Source of the DNA: Pukyongia sp963768085
Lineage (GTDB): Bacteria; Bacteroidota; Bacteroidia; Flavobacteriales; Flavobacteriaceae
NCBI GenBank assembly: GCA_963768085.1
Contig: CAVYGO010000005.1
Span: 1-64,000, forward strand
DNA length: 64,000 nucleotides
Reading direction: 5' to 3'
The notes under the pieces were generated by a model, which had not been told where the DNA came from, ran no database searches, and saw only the letters and a program-made list of their open reading frames with translations. This document shows positions 52,889 through 62,120 of the stretch, piece after piece; position 1 is the stretch's first letter, and each line of letters begins with the position of its first letter. Made by a program: the position numbers and the translations under genes.

Positions 52889-53779
52889 TTTAGCCGTTCT
52901 GACTGGTTTCCGCAGTATCCCTCCCCTGGTTTGATGTCCCTGGGCGATCACCACGAAGGCTTTAGGATCTGCATCACTTACGATAGCTTTCAGGATATGG
53001 ACATCGGATCGATTTACCGTGCTAAACAAGGTGGTGTGCTCTGCTGTGGAATACATCCCCTTACTCGCCCAACCGGTAACACCCACTCCCAAACGATCCA
53101 TCAGGACCTGGGATACCTCGACCGGGCAATCGGTCACGATAAAAACGGTGCGGACCACACTGGGCCCCTCCAGGACATAATCGGCAACAAATCCCCAGGT
53201 AAATAAGGTAACAAAGGCATACAGAGCCATCTCCCAGCCGAAGACCAGCCCCGCAATCAAGATAACGCCTCCGTCGATAAGTATATAGACCTGGCTGTTG
53301 GGAATACCGGTTTTCATCTGGATGACACGGCTGATAACCGATGTGCCGGCCGGCGACGTGCCGCCCCTGTAAATCAGACCAATGCCGACGCCCCCCACGA
53401 TTCCCCCATACAGGGAATTGAGCAGTAAATCATTGGTAACACCGGCTGGAAGAACAATCACCAATCCATCGACTCCCAGAGTGTAAACCACTGTGACATA
53501 GAGGCCACGGATGAGAAAACGAAATCGCCCCAGATATAAAAAACCGATGATCAACATAGGAAGGGTCAAAATCAGCATCGTCAATCCCTTGGGCCAACCG
53601 GTGAACTTGTGGATAATGATTGCCGCTCCTGAAACCCCGCCCGGCGCTATGTTAAACGGCGCCAGGAACAGATCAAAGTTGACTGCCAGGATTACTGATC
53701 CAATCGTCAACAAAAGATATTCCGGTAAAATTTTACCAAGATCAAGATTAGCGATCATAAAGCCTATTTTATTCATCAT
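52883..53779 (-). CDS. YitT family membrane protein
   Basis: The 298-residue protein has five or six membrane spans (about 20-210; NFDLFLAPFNIAPGGVSGAAIIIHKF is the YitT signature) and a C-terminal cytosolic DUF2179 domain (about 220-290; CPVEVSQVLMDRLGVGVT, GMYSTAEHTTLFSTVNR, VSDADPKAFVVIAQ). The function of the family is not established. It is monocistronic as far as can be seen. Confidence 0.88.
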   Translation of the reverse strand: MMNKIGFMIANLDLGKILPEYLLLTIGSVILAVNFDLFLAPFNIAPGGVSGAAIIIHKFTGWPKGLTMLILTLPMLIIGFLYLGRFRFLIRGLYVTVVYTLGVDGLVIVLPAGVTNDLLLNSLYGGIVGGVGIGLIYRGGTSPAGTSVISRVIQMKTGIPNSQVYILIDGGVILIAGLVFGWEMALYAFVTLFTWGFVADYVLEGPSVVRTVFIVTDCPVEVSQVLMDRLGVGVTGWASKGMYSTAEHTTLFSTVNRSDVHILKAIVSDADPKAFVVIAQGHQTRGGILRKPVRTAKT

Positions 53780-54037
53780 TTTAACAACCTCAATAATTAT
53801 GGAACCTATTAATTTATTTTGCGGGTCATAGAAAAAAGACAGAGGTTTGTCAATTAAATTCGATGAGGAGAAGATATACCGGTTGGGATGTTATCAGTAG
53901 TGGTTGCAGCAGGCTAAAAGATTCAAATCTACCTCGACGAATGGAGTTATATCTTTGGCCATGGACATCAAAAGTCATAAGTGCTACAAGTTAAGGTAAA
54001 AATTTCCCTCCGACTTAATTACTAAAATCTATGACTG

Positions 54038-54943
54038 ATGAACCTTAACCAGCTCAAAATATTCTATATGGCCGCCAAAAAAGGGAACCTCAGCGTGGCC
54101 GCAAAAGAGCTTTTCATTTCTCAGCCCGCGGTCACCAAAGGCATCCAGCGACTGCAGGAATTTTACGACATTAAATTCATTGACCATATCGGCAAAAAAC
54201 TGACCCTGACTGATGCCGGTGAAGTGCTTTTCGAAATCGCCGAAAAGATATTTGAACTGGAAAGCCGCGCCGAAGAGAGTATCCGTGATTTTCAGCAGCG
54301 CAAAAGGGGACACATTCGGATTCTCTCGAGCGAAAGCTTCGGCGACTACTACCTTCCCCATATCATTATTCCGTTCAGCAAGGCCTATCCGCTGGTCCGG
54401 ATTTCCATGAATATCCTGCCGACCGAACAGGTAGTCGAACAAACTGCGACCCTGAATAATGACCTGGGATTTATTTCTTATCCTGTCGAACACCCAAAAC
54501 TGCTGCTCAGGGAAGTCCTGGAAGACCAGCTGGTGATCATTACATCGCCTGACCATCCTCTAACCCGCAAACAGACCCTGGCCCCCCGGGATCTCGAAGA
54601 CGAGCTGCTGATCATGCACGAAACAGGTTCGGCGCCTCACAAGGCTATTGAGGAGTATATTCGAAAAAACGGCCTTTCCGTTAAAATCCACCTGGAAATT
54701 TCCAGCAACCACGCCATAAAACGTGCAGTTGAGGATAAACTCGGCATCGCTCTAATTTCAAGACGGGTGGCCATTGAAGAGATCCGAGCCAAAAGACTCG
54801 TTGCGATTCCCCTGTCTGATCCGTCCATGAGCCGCAAATACTATATGGTACACCACAAGGACAAATACCTTTCCGAGCCCCTGCAGAGCTTTATCAATGG
54901 GGTGTTTGAGTGGGCGGCTGAATACTTGCGGGAGCTTAGATGA
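54038..54943 (+). CDS. LysR-type transcriptional regulator
   Basis: The 301-residue protein has an N-terminal winged HTH (about 1-60; LNQLKIFYMAAKKGNLSVAAKELFISQPAVTKGIQRLQ), a linker helix, and a two-lobed PBP-like effector domain (about 90-295; GHIRILSSESFGDYYLP, DLGFISYPVE, GIALISRRVA). The effector is unknown. It lies 536 bases upstream of the phosphate-type transporter genes on the same strand. The gap is filled with repeats, so co-regulation is only a possibility. Confidence 0.88.
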   Translation: MNLNQLKIFYMAAKKGNLSVAAKELFISQPAVTKGIQRLQEFYDIKFIDHIGKKLTLTDAGEVLFEIAEKIFELESRAEESIRDFQQRKRGHIRILSSESFGDYYLPHIIIPFSKAYPLVRISMNILPTEQVVEQTATLNNDLGFISYPVEHPKLLLREVLEDQLVIITSPDHPLTRKQTLAPRDLEDELLIMHETGSAPHKAIEEYIRKNGLSVKIHLEISSNHAIKRAVEDKLGIALISRRVAIEEIRAKRLVAIPLSDPSMSRKYYMVHHKDKYLSEPLQSFINGVFEWAAEYLRELR

Positions 54944-55479
54944 TATTATATCTCCATTCCCACCAATCCCGGGCTTTTTCACATCAGCCCAGTCGTTGGC
55001 TTCCTGAGTGACCACTTTGATCGGAAAAGAAACTGATGAACGTCGAACATCGAACGTCGAATGAATTGCTCTGTCTGCTTTAAAGAGGAATGGATTCTTA
55101 TCTTTAAAAAGCAATTGGACAGGATCAACAGGATGATCAGGATAGAGCTGCCATCGGCCGAAGGGCCTCTCGCCGCAGACGAAAAAAATCCCGTCAATCC
55201 GGTAAATCCTGTCTAAAAAAAAATAAAAATCGAATCCATTCCTCATCCCTTCGAAATTCGTTATTCTGAGGTTCGCTATTCGACCACCTGTATTTTCATT
55301 CGGGCTTTTCTCATTCAGCGACACTCCTTTTATTGAAAATCCAAATCCTCAAGCCGCTATCTATCCGAATATTCAATTGGACTTTTGTCTGGCACAAGTG
55401 CTATTTTTGTAAATCGGGGATATTTGATATCTGCACCACTTAACAAATCAACTATTTCATCACTACAGGAGAAGAGGAG
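54944..55479. other. Repeat-rich intergenic region upstream of pstS
   Basis: It holds GAACGTCGAACATCGAACG-type units (about 55035-55062), the GACAGGAT inverted-repeat element (55118-55213), and CGAAATTCGTTATTCTGAG-type strings (about 55250-55280). The pstS promoter should lie in the last ~150 bases. No gene is seen. Confidence 0.45.
55118..55213. repeat. GACAGGAT inverted-repeat element, copy 1
   Basis: GACAGGATCAACAGGATGAT on the left is the imperfect complement of ATCCCGTCAATCCGGTAAAT (followed by CCTGTC) on the right, with a GGCCGAAGGGCCTC centre. A second copy lies at 61925-62019. Confidence 0.65.
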
Positions 55480-56325
55480 ATGAAGAGACATCTTTTTTAC
55501 AGTAAACCGGTATTGCTATGTTGCGTATTTACACTGCTTTTCGGCATTGTTTCTACCGCCCACGCCGGTGCCTTGGATGCATTTGAGGGACAGACAGGGA
55601 GCCTAAAAATATCCGGGGGAACGGCCCACATACCCGTCATGAAAGAAGCGGCCAAACAGATCATGAGCTTTAACCCACGAATCCAGATCAGCATCGCCGG
55701 GGGCGGTTCCGGGGTCGGCATCAAGCAGGTAAGTGAAGGTCTGGTGGATATCGGCAACTCGGGCCGCAAACCCACGGATCCGGAAATTCAAAAATCCAAC
55801 CTGAAAATCTTCAAGTGGGCAGTCGATGGAGTCGGCGTGGTTATAAATCCCCAAAACCCTGTTACGGGGCTCAAAAAGGTGCAACTTCAGGAAATATTTG
55901 CAGGTAAGATTGATAATTGGAAGGATTGCGGGGGTCCGAATAAAATGATCAACGTGTATACACGCGACAAAGCCAGCGGCACCCGGGCGGTTTTCTGGAA
56001 AAAAGCCCTGGGTAAAGGCACCATCACTGCCAAAGCGAATTTTGCCGTCTCCAATGGGGCCATGAAATCGGCGATCGCCAATGACCCCTACGGCATTGGG
56101 TATGTATCGGTTGGACACATGGATGAAAGTGTGAAACCCGTTGCTTTAGACGGCGTGGTGCCGACCCTGGATACTGTCAAAAAGGGCACATATAAGATTG
56201 CCCGGGGACTATACAGCAACACCAAAGGCGAGCCGACCGGGCTGACCCGCCTGTTTATCGATTATCTGTTCAGCCCTGAAGGCCAGCAAATTGCCGCCCA
56301 AAAAGGATTTATCCCTGTTAAATGA
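55480..56325 (+). CDS. pstS: Phosphate-type ABC transporter substrate-binding protein
   Basis: The 281-residue protein has a Sec signal peptide (hydrophobic 10-25, cleavage near AHA-G at about 30) and a PBP fold with anion-site segments GGGSGVGIKQVSEGLVDIGNSGR, DKASGTRAVFWKKALG and NDPYGIGYVSVG. It is the periplasmic capture subunit for phosphate or a similar oxyanion. GAGAAGAGGAG precedes the ATG. The stop overlaps the next start (ATGA). Confidence 0.88.
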   Translation: MKRHLFYSKPVLLCCVFTLLFGIVSTAHAGALDAFEGQTGSLKISGGTAHIPVMKEAAKQIMSFNPRIQISIAGGGSGVGIKQVSEGLVDIGNSGRKPTDPEIQKSNLKIFKWAVDGVGVVINPQNPVTGLKKVQLQEIFAGKIDNWKDCGGPNKMINVYTRDKASGTRAVFWKKALGKGTITAKANFAVSNGAMKSAIANDPYGIGYVSVGHMDESVKPVALDGVVPTLDTVKKGTYKIARGLYSNTKGEPTGLTRLFIDYLFSPEGQQIAAQKGFIPVK

Positions 56326-57182
56326 GAAAGCCGTCCGAATATTTTGCGGAAAATTTTTTTCTGCTGGCTGCCGTTTTGAGTGCTTCCATAATCATCCTGA
56401 TTTTCGGATTTATGGTGTTTCTCGGTCTCCCTTTATTTAAAGGAGGCCAATTTTTTCAATTGCTGATTCGACCCTGGTCCCCGGACGAACACATCTACGG
56501 CATTTATCCGATGATCATCGGCACGCTGTCGGTTGCCTTTACCGGCCTGGTAGTTGCCTTTCCTTTCAGTCTGGGCTCGGCCGCCCTGATCAGTGTGATC
56601 AACCCTTCAGGATTCGGCCGCATTCTTAAAAAAATCATTCAGCTGATGACCGGAATTCCGACGGTGATATATGGATTTGTCGGTATTTTCCTTCTGGTCC
56701 CCATAATTCGGGAAGCATTTGGTCGCGGCTCTGGAATGTGTATCCTTTCTGCTGCTGTCATGCTGGCGATTCTGATTTCACCCACCATGATTTTAATATT
56801 TGTAAACAGTTTTGAAAGTGTTCCGAAATCGTATTTGGATGCTGTCGATGCTGTGGGAGGAAATCAGGTACAAAAATTTTTATTTGTCGTGCTCCCATGC
56901 GCCTGGCCAGGTGTTCTCACCGGCCTGGTCCTGGCCCTCGGGCGTGCCATAGGGGACACTCTGATTGCACTGATGATCGCCGGCAATGCAGTCGCGGTAC
57001 CCGGTTCCATTTTAGATTCCGTCAGGACCCTCACCGCCCACATCGCATTAATAATCGCGGCGGATTTTGACAGTTTTGAATTCAAAACACTGTTTGCCTG
57101 CGGTATCGTCCTGTATGCGTTTACAACCTTTGTTGTTCTAACCGTAAGGTCGCTGGAGACTATAAACAGGAAGAAGAAATGA
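56322..57182 (+). CDS. pstC: Phosphate ABC transporter permease PstC
   Basis: The 286-residue permease has six membrane spans, a GSAALISV region and the coupling loop (VPKSYLDAVDAVGGNQVQKFLFVVLPCAWPG). It pairs with PstA to form the inner-membrane channel. It is translationally coupled on both sides by four-base ATGA overlaps. Confidence 0.9.
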   Translation: MRKPSEYFAENFFLLAAVLSASIIILIFGFMVFLGLPLFKGGQFFQLLIRPWSPDEHIYGIYPMIIGTLSVAFTGLVVAFPFSLGSAALISVINPSGFGRILKKIIQLMTGIPTVIYGFVGIFLLVPIIREAFGRGSGMCILSAAVMLAILISPTMILIFVNSFESVPKSYLDAVDAVGGNQVQKFLFVVLPCAWPGVLTGLVLALGRAIGDTLIALMIAGNAVAVPGSILDSVRTLTAHIALIIAADFDSFEFKTLFACGIVLYAFTTFVVLTVRSLETINRKKK

Positions 57183-58063
57183 ATCATCCATTGGTGATGA
57201 GATTGATTACAGGGTTTGCCTGGTTGAGCGGCCTTACATTTGTTTCGAGCATTTGCTGTATTGTCGGATTTTTACTTTTCAAGGGGTTGGGTTCCCTGAA
57301 TCTCGCCTTGATTTTCGGTGACACGTATTGGCTGGATGCGGTGCTTTTACGAAGGCAGGTTTTCGATGGACTTCTGCCGGCTATCATCGGCACGATTCTT
57401 CTGGTCGGTCTGTCCGTTTCCATTGCAGTGCCGGTGGGACTGGGTGCTGGAATTTATCTGGCGGAATATTGCAGCAGACGCCTCAAAATGATTTTCAGTT
57501 TTTTATTTGATATCCTGGCCGGAGTCCCGTCTATCGTGGTTGGTTTGTTCGGGTTTTCTGTGGCCATATTTCTTCACAAGTACGTATCCGAACGGATTTT
57601 TCCATGCCTTATCATATCGTCCCTGTCACTGGCTTTTCTCGTGCTACCCTATCTCATCCGGACCACTCAGATCTCGCTGGAAAATCTTCCATCGGACATG
57701 AAAAGAACAGCGCCGGCGCTGGGAGCGACCAAACTGCAAAATATTTTCTATGTTTTGATCCCCCGCTCGTTGCCGGGTATTGTCAGCGGCGTAATTCTAG
57801 CCATCGGCCGCTGCGCGGAAGACACAGCCGTCATCATGCTCACCGGGGTCGTCGCTACCGCCGGAGTGCCGAAGTCGTTATTTGCCAACTATGAAGCCCT
57901 GCCGTTTTATATTTATTACATTTCCTCTCAGTATGCGGATAAACAGGAACTTTCAAGGGGATATGGGGCGGCCATCATTTTGATGATCATCTGCGCCTTG
58001 CTTTTCATGACGGCTTTTTTTGTTAAACACAAAATAAGCGAGCACGCTCTTTATCGTCTTTGA
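57179..58063 (+). CDS. pstA: Phosphate ABC transporter permease PstA
   Basis: The 294-residue permease has six membrane spans, with GAGIYLAEYC, FDILAGVPSIVVGLFGF and a coupling loop (LPSDMKRTAPALGATKLQNIFYVLIPRSLPG) typical of PstA. It is the partner of PstC. It ends seven bases before the ATPase gene. Confidence 0.9.
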   Translation: MNHPLVMRLITGFAWLSGLTFVSSICCIVGFLLFKGLGSLNLALIFGDTYWLDAVLLRRQVFDGLLPAIIGTILLVGLSVSIAVPVGLGAGIYLAEYCSRRLKMIFSFLFDILAGVPSIVVGLFGFSVAIFLHKYVSERIFPCLIISSLSLAFLVLPYLIRTTQISLENLPSDMKRTAPALGATKLQNIFYVLIPRSLPGIVSGVILAIGRCAEDTAVIMLTGVVATAGVPKSLFANYEALPFYIYYISSQYADKQELSRGYGAAIILMIICALLFMTAFFVKHKISEHALYRL

Positions 58064-58070
58064 TGCGCCT

Positions 58071-58772
58071 ATGGGAAAGACAACTAAAATAAAAATAGAC
58101 CGGCTTTCATTTTATTATAACGGCCGTCAGGTCTTACGGGATATTAGCGTCCGGATTCCAGAACATTCGATCATGGCCATTGTCGGCCCTTCCGGTCAGG
58201 GTAAATCAACTTTTTTGATGACGTTAAATCGTCTCTGGGAAACAATCCCCGGAACCAGGGTCGACGGAAAGGTTGAAATCCGTTTTGGGGATGAATTTCA
58301 CAATATTTATGAGAAATGCTACCCGTTAACTCGTTTACGGCGATCGGTCGGGATGGTTTTTCAAACTCCCAACCCCCTTCCCATGAGCATTTTCAAAAAT
58401 ATCGCATTCCCGTTAAAGTTGGCGGGTTTCGGGGACAAAAAGCAGATTGCGGGTAGAGTTGAAACCGCCTTGAAAAGAACCTTCCTCTGGGAAGAGGTCA
58501 AAGATCGGCTAAATGATGATGCCCGGGAATTGTCGGGCGGTCAGCAGCAAAGGCTTTGCATTGCACGGGCCTTGATTCTCGAACCGGAAATTTTACTGCT
58601 GGATGAGCCCACCTCATCTCTGGATGCCAGGTCCGGTGAAGTCATCGAGGCCCTTTTACTGTCCATAAAGGACCGTTGTACGCTGCTTATGGTCTCCCAT
58701 TACATGGACCAGGTCAAGCGGGTTGCCGATACGGTCATGGAGCTGTCCAACGGTCAGCTGTTTGCCTGCTGA
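58071..58772 (+). CDS. pstB: Phosphate ABC transporter ATP-binding protein PstB
   Basis: The 233-residue ABC ATPase has Walker A GPSGQGKST (39-47), Q-loop MVFQTPNPLPMS, signature LSGGQQQR, Walker B ILLLDEPTSSLD and a switch His (VSHYMDQ). The FQTPNPLPMS region is typical for PstB. No PhoU gene follows; the next gene runs convergently after 11 bases. Confidence 0.9.
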   Translation: MGKTTKIKIDRLSFYYNGRQVLRDISVRIPEHSIMAIVGPSGQGKSTFLMTLNRLWETIPGTRVDGKVEIRFGDEFHNIYEKCYPLTRLRRSVGMVFQTPNPLPMSIFKNIAFPLKLAGFGDKKQIAGRVETALKRTFLWEEVKDRLNDDARELSGGQQQRLCIARALILEPEILLLDEPTSSLDARSGEVIEALLLSIKDRCTLLMVSHYMDQVKRVADTVMELSNGQLFAC

Positions 58773-58783
58773 TAAAAATCGAT

Positions 58784-60337
58784 TCACCCAGTACTTTCAA
58801 CCAAACCCTTCGGGCCCACTCTCATTCCGGTCAATGTGCGTTCGTCATTGACCATGCGCCAGGACAACAATTTTTGGGCGTACTCCAATAACAGACCCGT
58901 GTTAGTCGAATCATCCGCCAGATTGTGCAGTTCCTCAGGATCATTTTTTATATCAAACAACAATGGCGGCAGGGTCGCAAAGTGGACATACTTAAATTGG
59001 GCATCCCGAATCACGTTAAAAACGCATTCTCCGTAAGCCAATCCCAACTCTTTGCCCGGCGATACACCCGGATATTCGTCAAAATATCCGAAATCCACCT
59101 CCCAGTGAACTTCAGTACGCCTTCTTTTCAATGGGTCGCCCCGAAAAAAAGGCAACAGGGAGACACCATCACATTGTCTGGGAATCTCACCGCCAAAAAG
59201 CTCGAGCAGGGTCGGCAGGATATCAATATTTTCGGTAAATGCATCGATAATCCGACCGCTTTTCATGGGCGTGATACCATCGGGTATCCGTATGATGAGC
59301 GGAATGTGGAAGCTTTGATCAAAATATGAGCCCTTACCGAGTAAACCGTGATCTCCGAGTTGGTCTCCGTGGTCGCTTACGAACACGATAACGGTTTGGT
59401 CATACTGACCGGTTTCGTTTAGCAATTCAAGGATCCTGCCGATATTGTCGTCAATCTCCGTCATCAATCCATAATAGGTGGCGCGCAACTGGCGCAAGGA
59501 GCCTTCATCTCTTGGATAATTTTGAGACTGATAGTTCCCGATATTCAGATTCTTGTCCAATAAAAACTTAAGATAGGGATGCAGATTCTTCTCTTCTCCC
59601 TTAGAAGAACCCACTACGCAGGGGGGCACGTCACCAGGGTGGTACATCTTATTATAGGGCTCAGGGGCTAAATATGGCGGATGAGGTCTCAAGTAACTGA
59701 TGTGTAAAAACCAGGGGCTGTCACCCGGCCGCCTGATATACTGCAGTGCTTGATCGGTAATAAAAGCCGTATCGCTCTCATCCCTGGAATAACAAGCCGG
59801 TGCATATGTTTTTGCTCTGTTTTCAGCTCCCGGATAATTTTCCGCTGACTTATAATACAGGTCACTAAGGTTTGCCGGAAGGTTGTAACCTTTTGCTTCT
59901 AGCCACCGTGCCCAGGGTTCCGGGAAGCTGGTGGATGGCATTGCGAGAACCCTTGAAAAACCGGGCAAAATACCCTCATAGGTTTTGAGGACCGGATCAT
60001 TGGCCGCATAACAGCGTGGATCGGCGGTCGTGTCGGTGTACCCTGCCAGGACCGGGTCGTACCCGAGCTTTCTCATTTCCAGAGCTATATTTGTGTGCCG
60101 TGCATCAAGGGGAGTCCCGTTGTGGATCGAGCGATGATTTTGCAGGTACATCCCCGTATACAAGGAGGCCCTGCTCGGACCGCACGGGGTGCATTGGGCG
60201 AAATGGCTTTTAAACAGAAGGCCTTTGGATGCCAGTTTGTCAAGATTGGGAGTCTTGACTGCCGGGTGATTCAATGCCGACAGGCATTCTCCACGCCATT
60301 GGTCGGCTGTGATGAAAAGTAAATTTTTTGGTTTCAT
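58784..60337 (-). CDS. Sulfatase-superfamily hydrolase, phosphonate monoester hydrolase-like
   Basis: The 517-residue protein has the alkaline-phosphatase fold. It carries metal ligand D12 (ITADQWRG), the formylglycine site C52 in CTPCGPSRASLYTG, VSDHGDQLGDHGLLGKGSYFDQSFHIPLIIR, and a C-terminal SWRMVNDERTLTGMRVGPKGL. These details, including LDARHTNIALEMRKLGYDP, follow the phosphonate monoester hydrolase/phosphodiesterase branch more than ordinary arylsulfatases. It needs an anaerobic or aerobic Cys-to-formylglycine maturase encoded elsewhere. No signal peptide is present. It converges on pstB, which fits phosphate scavenging. Confidence 0.82.
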   Translation of the reverse strand: MKPKNLLFITADQWRGECLSALNHPAVKTPNLDKLASKGLLFKSHFAQCTPCGPSRASLYTGMYLQNHRSIHNGTPLDARHTNIALEMRKLGYDPVLAGYTDTTADPRCYAANDPVLKTYEGILPGFSRVLAMPSTSFPEPWARWLEAKGYNLPANLSDLYYKSAENYPGAENRAKTYAPACYSRDESDTAFITDQALQYIRRPGDSPWFLHISYLRPHPPYLAPEPYNKMYHPGDVPPCVVGSSKGEEKNLHPYLKFLLDKNLNIGNYQSQNYPRDEGSLRQLRATYYGLMTEIDDNIGRILELLNETGQYDQTVIVFVSDHGDQLGDHGLLGKGSYFDQSFHIPLIIRIPDGITPMKSGRIIDAFTENIDILPTLLELFGGEIPRQCDGVSLLPFFRGDPLKRRRTEVHWEVDFGYFDEYPGVSPGKELGLAYGECVFNVIRDAQFKYVHFATLPPLLFDIKNDPEELHNLADDSTNTGLLLEYAQKLLSWRMVNDERTLTGMRVGPKGLVESTG

Positions 60338-60690
60338 GGGTGTCTTATCCTGCTTTTTAATTTAATCCATAAAAATTTGGGTTGTAGGAAAATTCATCGG
60401 CATTGGCAAGAACAATTATTAATGTGCGATGATGGTCGATAAGAGCAACAGATTGAAGGATTGCATTTTAAAAGTTTTTTCTATATTAATAAAAAATCAG
60501 CGGCAACCAGCAGAGGTGACTCCGGCCCCTTCCAAGGGCCACCCTCATACCCTCAGCTCTGCTGATGGTCGCTGATTTCTCAGCGTTCTCTGTGAACTCT
60601 GCCTGCCCAATGAAATCTCTGTTGCACTTATTTCATCGGGGCGGTCAACAATTACCTTTTTTCAAACCAAAGCACCCGCGGGAGGCAATC
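60338..60690. other. Intergenic region with palindromic element
   Basis: It holds the palindromic element copy C (60495-60577), directly followed by a TCAGCGTTCTCTGTGAACTCT-like dispersed repeat (about 60580-60600) also seen near 36900. The kbl frame stays open through this region to 60565, but that part is repeat, not coding. Confidence 0.5.
60495..60577. repeat. Palindromic element, copy C (inverted orientation)
   Basis: The ends AATCAGCGGCAACCAGCAGA and (other strand) AATCAGCGACCATCAGCAGA form a near-perfect inverted repeat. The centre (GGCCCCTTCCAAGGGCCACC, CTCATACCCTCAG) is the reverse complement of the centre of copies A and B. It is 83 nt and complete. Confidence 0.8.
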
Positions 60691-61878
60691 ATGTACGGCA
60701 AATATCGTGCAGAGCTAAAACACGAACTCGAAGAAATCGCCCAGTCCGGCTTGTATAAATCCGAACGTCACATCTCATCCGCCCAGCAGGCCCGCATCAA
60801 CGTCGGAGAAAACCAGGTTCTCAATATGTGCGCCAACAATTACCTTGGCTTGGCAAATAACAGTGAAATCATTAAAGCAGTCAAAGCGGGTTTGGATGAA
60901 CGGGGATTTGGCATGGCCTCCGTGCGCTTTATCTGCGGCACCCAGGATATTCATTCCGAGCTCGAAAAGAAAATAAGCCATTTTTTAGGTACGGACGACA
61001 CCATTCTTTACTCATCTTGTTTTGATGCCAATGCCGGCCTTTTTGAAACATTACTTGGTGAAAAGGATGCGATTATCTCGGATGCCTTAAATCATGCCTC
61101 GATTATCGATGGCATCCGTCTGTGCAAAGCTGCCCGCTTCAGGTATACCCACGGGGACATGGCTTCGCTGGAAAATTGTCTCAATGAGGCTGTCGATGCA
61201 AAAACCAGAATGATCGCGACTGACGGTGTCTTCAGCATGGACGGAGATTATGCAAAATTGAACCACATCTGCGATCTGGCAGAAACTCATGATGCCCTGG
61301 TCATGGTGGATGACAGTCATGCCACCGGCTTTGTGGGACCGACGGGACGTGGCACACCTGAACTTTACGGGGTTCAGGATCGGGTCGACGTCATCACGTC
61401 AACCCTGGGAAAAGCATTGGGTGGTGCTTCCGGTGGATTCACCACAGGACGCAAGGATATCATCGATATACTCCGCCAGCGCTCCCGCCCTTACCTTTTC
61501 TCAAATTCCCTGGCACCGCCCATTGTTTCGGCAGCCCTGAAAACCATCGACCTGTTGAAGGAATCAAAATCTGCCAAAGAAAAGTTGGAATCCAACACCA
61601 TTTTCTTCAGAGAGCAGGTTGCTAAGGCCGGTTTTACCATCAAATCCGGCACCCATCCCATTGTTCCCATCATGCTGGGCGATGCCAAACTGGCCCAGGA
61701 GATGGCGACCATGCTGCTGGAAGAAGGCGTGTACGCCGTAGGTTTCTTTTATCCGGTGGTTCCCAAAGGACAGGCACGAATCCGGGTACAGATTTCGGCC
61801 GCACATTCCAGGGAAGATATTGAGTTTGCATTGGATAAATTTATTAAAGTTGGTAAAGCATTGGAAGTGATCGCATAA
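60691..61878 (+). CDS. kbl: Glycine C-acetyltransferase (2-amino-3-ketobutyrate CoA ligase)
   Basis: The protein has 395 residues from the ATG that follows GGGAGG, close to the usual ~398. It has NNYLGLANN, the Gly-rich FICGTQDIHSELE, DDSHATGF and the PLP lysine in TSTLGKALGG. It cleaves 2-amino-3-ketobutyrate with CoA to glycine and acetyl-CoA. It is followed by threonine dehydrogenase, giving the two-step threonine degradation pathway. Confidence 0.93.
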   Translation: MYGKYRAELKHELEEIAQSGLYKSERHISSAQQARINVGENQVLNMCANNYLGLANNSEIIKAVKAGLDERGFGMASVRFICGTQDIHSELEKKISHFLGTDDTILYSSCFDANAGLFETLLGEKDAIISDALNHASIIDGIRLCKAARFRYTHGDMASLENCLNEAVDAKTRMIATDGVFSMDGDYAKLNHICDLAETHDALVMVDDSHATGFVGPTGRGTPELYGVQDRVDVITSTLGKALGGASGGFTTGRKDIIDILRQRSRPYLFSNSLAPPIVSAALKTIDLLKESKSAKEKLESNTIFFREQVAKAGFTIKSGTHPIVPIMLGDAKLAQEMATMLLEEGVYAVGFFYPVVPKGQARIRVQISAAHSREDIEFALDKFIKVGKALEVIA

Positions 61879-61924
61879 AGATAATTCGAATGAATGGAAT
61901 CTAATTTTTACTAAAGTAATATTA

Positions 61925-62019
61925 GACAGGATCAACGGGATTAACTGGATATTAGGGCCTTCGGCTTAAGAGTATCTCGCCGTTGGCGAAAGGAATCCCA
62001 TTAATCCTGTAATTCCTGC
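61925..62019. repeat. GACAGGAT inverted-repeat element, copy 2
   Basis: GACAGGATCAACGGGATTAA at the left is complementary to ATCCCATTAATCCTGTAATT at the right, with a GGGCCTTCGGC centre. It lies between kbl and tdh and is related to 55118-55213. Confidence 0.65.
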
Positions 62020-62120
62020 TTGCCCAATGGAATCTTTTTGTCCTATTCCATCGGGGTCAAAAAAAGAATTTAAAATAGCATCTATTCCTTATATCATTTG
62101 CAAGTGAAAGGCACGTGGCC

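Noticed and set aside
60565..60690. N-terminal extension of the kbl product
   Set aside because: The open frame upstream runs through the palindromic element and a dispersed repeat. The ATG after GGGAGG gives the normal protein length.
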